Shown here: positions 63,701-64,000 of the stretch, one piece after another | Numbering within the stretch: position 1 is the stretch's first letter | Layout: each line of letters opens with the position of its first letter | Assembly (NCBI GenBank): GCA_027943335.1 | Contig: BSBK01004088.1 | Span: forward strand, 70,001-134,000 | Direction: 5' to 3' | DNA from: Chamaecyparis obtusa | Taxonomy: Eukaryota; Streptophyta; Pinopsida; Cupressales; Cupressaceae | DNA: 64,000 nt | Notes under the pieces: model-generated | Database searches by the model: none | What the model was told of the DNA's origin: nothing | What the model saw: only the letters and a program-made list of their open reading frames with translations | Program-made: the position numbers and the translations under genes

Positions 63701-64000
63701 CTCAAACTCAAGAAGCTAAACCTCTTTGGGTTAAAGCCTGGGTCCCTAGTCTTACTCCCAAAATAAATGTTTTATTTTGGCTCCTGATTTAGAATCACAT
63801 TCTCACACTTGATAATCTCATCAAGAGAGGCTTCCAGATCCCCAACAGGTGTGTTCTCTACAGATGCCAAGAGGAATCGGTGGATCACCTATTTATTCAC
63901 TACTCTTTTGCAAGTAACATCTGGAATCTCCTCCTTTCTACCCTGGATTTATCCTGGTGTTTTCCCCTATCTTTCCAAGATCTCTTTTCTCAATGGGCTT
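60736..64000 (+). pseudogene. L1-type non-LTR retrotransposon, 5'-truncated, decayed, runs off the window
   Basis: Plus-strand frames: an apurinic endonuclease part (from 60739; then SRGLMTMWN, FILNIYAPS, IIMGDFNTPL and AGSDDSPISL; first residues missing), then RT (APSSDGFP near 61970; LNATFLVLIPKSSK; FRPISLCNSFLKIISKV; KLDLSKAYD; GDPLSPIIFII; FMDDTTL near 62670; NYLGLPLG), and a zinc-binding reverse-transcriptase-associated region (LIWKGSLDGNFMVASAYSS; PKINVLFWLL; ...LYRCQEESVDHLF). There are many in-frame stops, often TAG in place of TGG or CAG, and a few frameshifts. Known: plant L1 ORF2 has this domain order. Inactive. Confidence 0.88.

Overview
This is a plant nuclear window, read as repeat-rich gymnosperm-type (conifer-like) DNA. 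The evidence is a spliced receptor kinase gene with GT-AG introns, chromodomain-bearing and Tat-type Ty3/gypsy retrotransposons, L1-type non-LTR elements, and long decayed intergenic sequence with about one intact gene in 64 kb. Placement in gymnosperms is inference. All calls come from reading the sequence; no database search was possible.

Positions 1-28.4 kb are a nest of LTR retrotransposons, all on the minus strand. From 1 to 10796 there is an array LTR-internal-LTR-internal of one chromovirus family (copy A runs off the left edge; copy B is complete apart from sharing an LTR with A). It abuts the 3' LTR of a large Tat-type element D (10799-28358, 1.5-kb LTRs). A third chromovirus copy, C (17911-24293, 866/867-bp LTRs, 5-bp target duplication), sits inside the gag reading frame of D. 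Copies A and B keep one gag-pol frame broken almost only by in-frame stops; C and D carry frameshifts too. None can encode a working polyprotein.

Positions 28.4-42.2 kb are mostly non-coding. They hold LTR-like remnants, a short repeat array, decayed L1 ORF fragments, a TA/AC microsatellite, a 0.5-kb tandem duplication, a probable relic copy of the receptor-kinase promoter, a cluster of three inverted repeats, and two captured exon-like fragments, one of them resembling TSR2.

The one apparently intact host gene is a seven-exon cysteine-rich receptor-like kinase (42748-45298, 648 aa) with signal peptide, two DUF26 domains, a membrane span and an RD-type kinase, with TATA and W-box sequences upstream.

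From 46 to 60.7 kb lies the most unusual material: a DNA-transposon family with terminal inverted repeats starting GGGTGGTCCCAC and a 4-bp target duplication. A 1.07-kb non-autonomous member (46190-47261) splits an L1-like coiled-coil frame exactly. A 10.4-kb member (50304-60734) carries a decayed intron-containing DDE-type transposase, a second converging spliced gene of unknown function, palindromic CTTCGNNCGAAG-type subterminal motifs near both ends, and a 2.4-kb block of GGTCNTAAGG-rich repeats with a ~403-bp higher-order period. It abuts a 5'-truncated L1 element (60736 to the right edge) with endonuclease, reverse transcriptase and zinc-binding reverse-transcriptase-associated regions.
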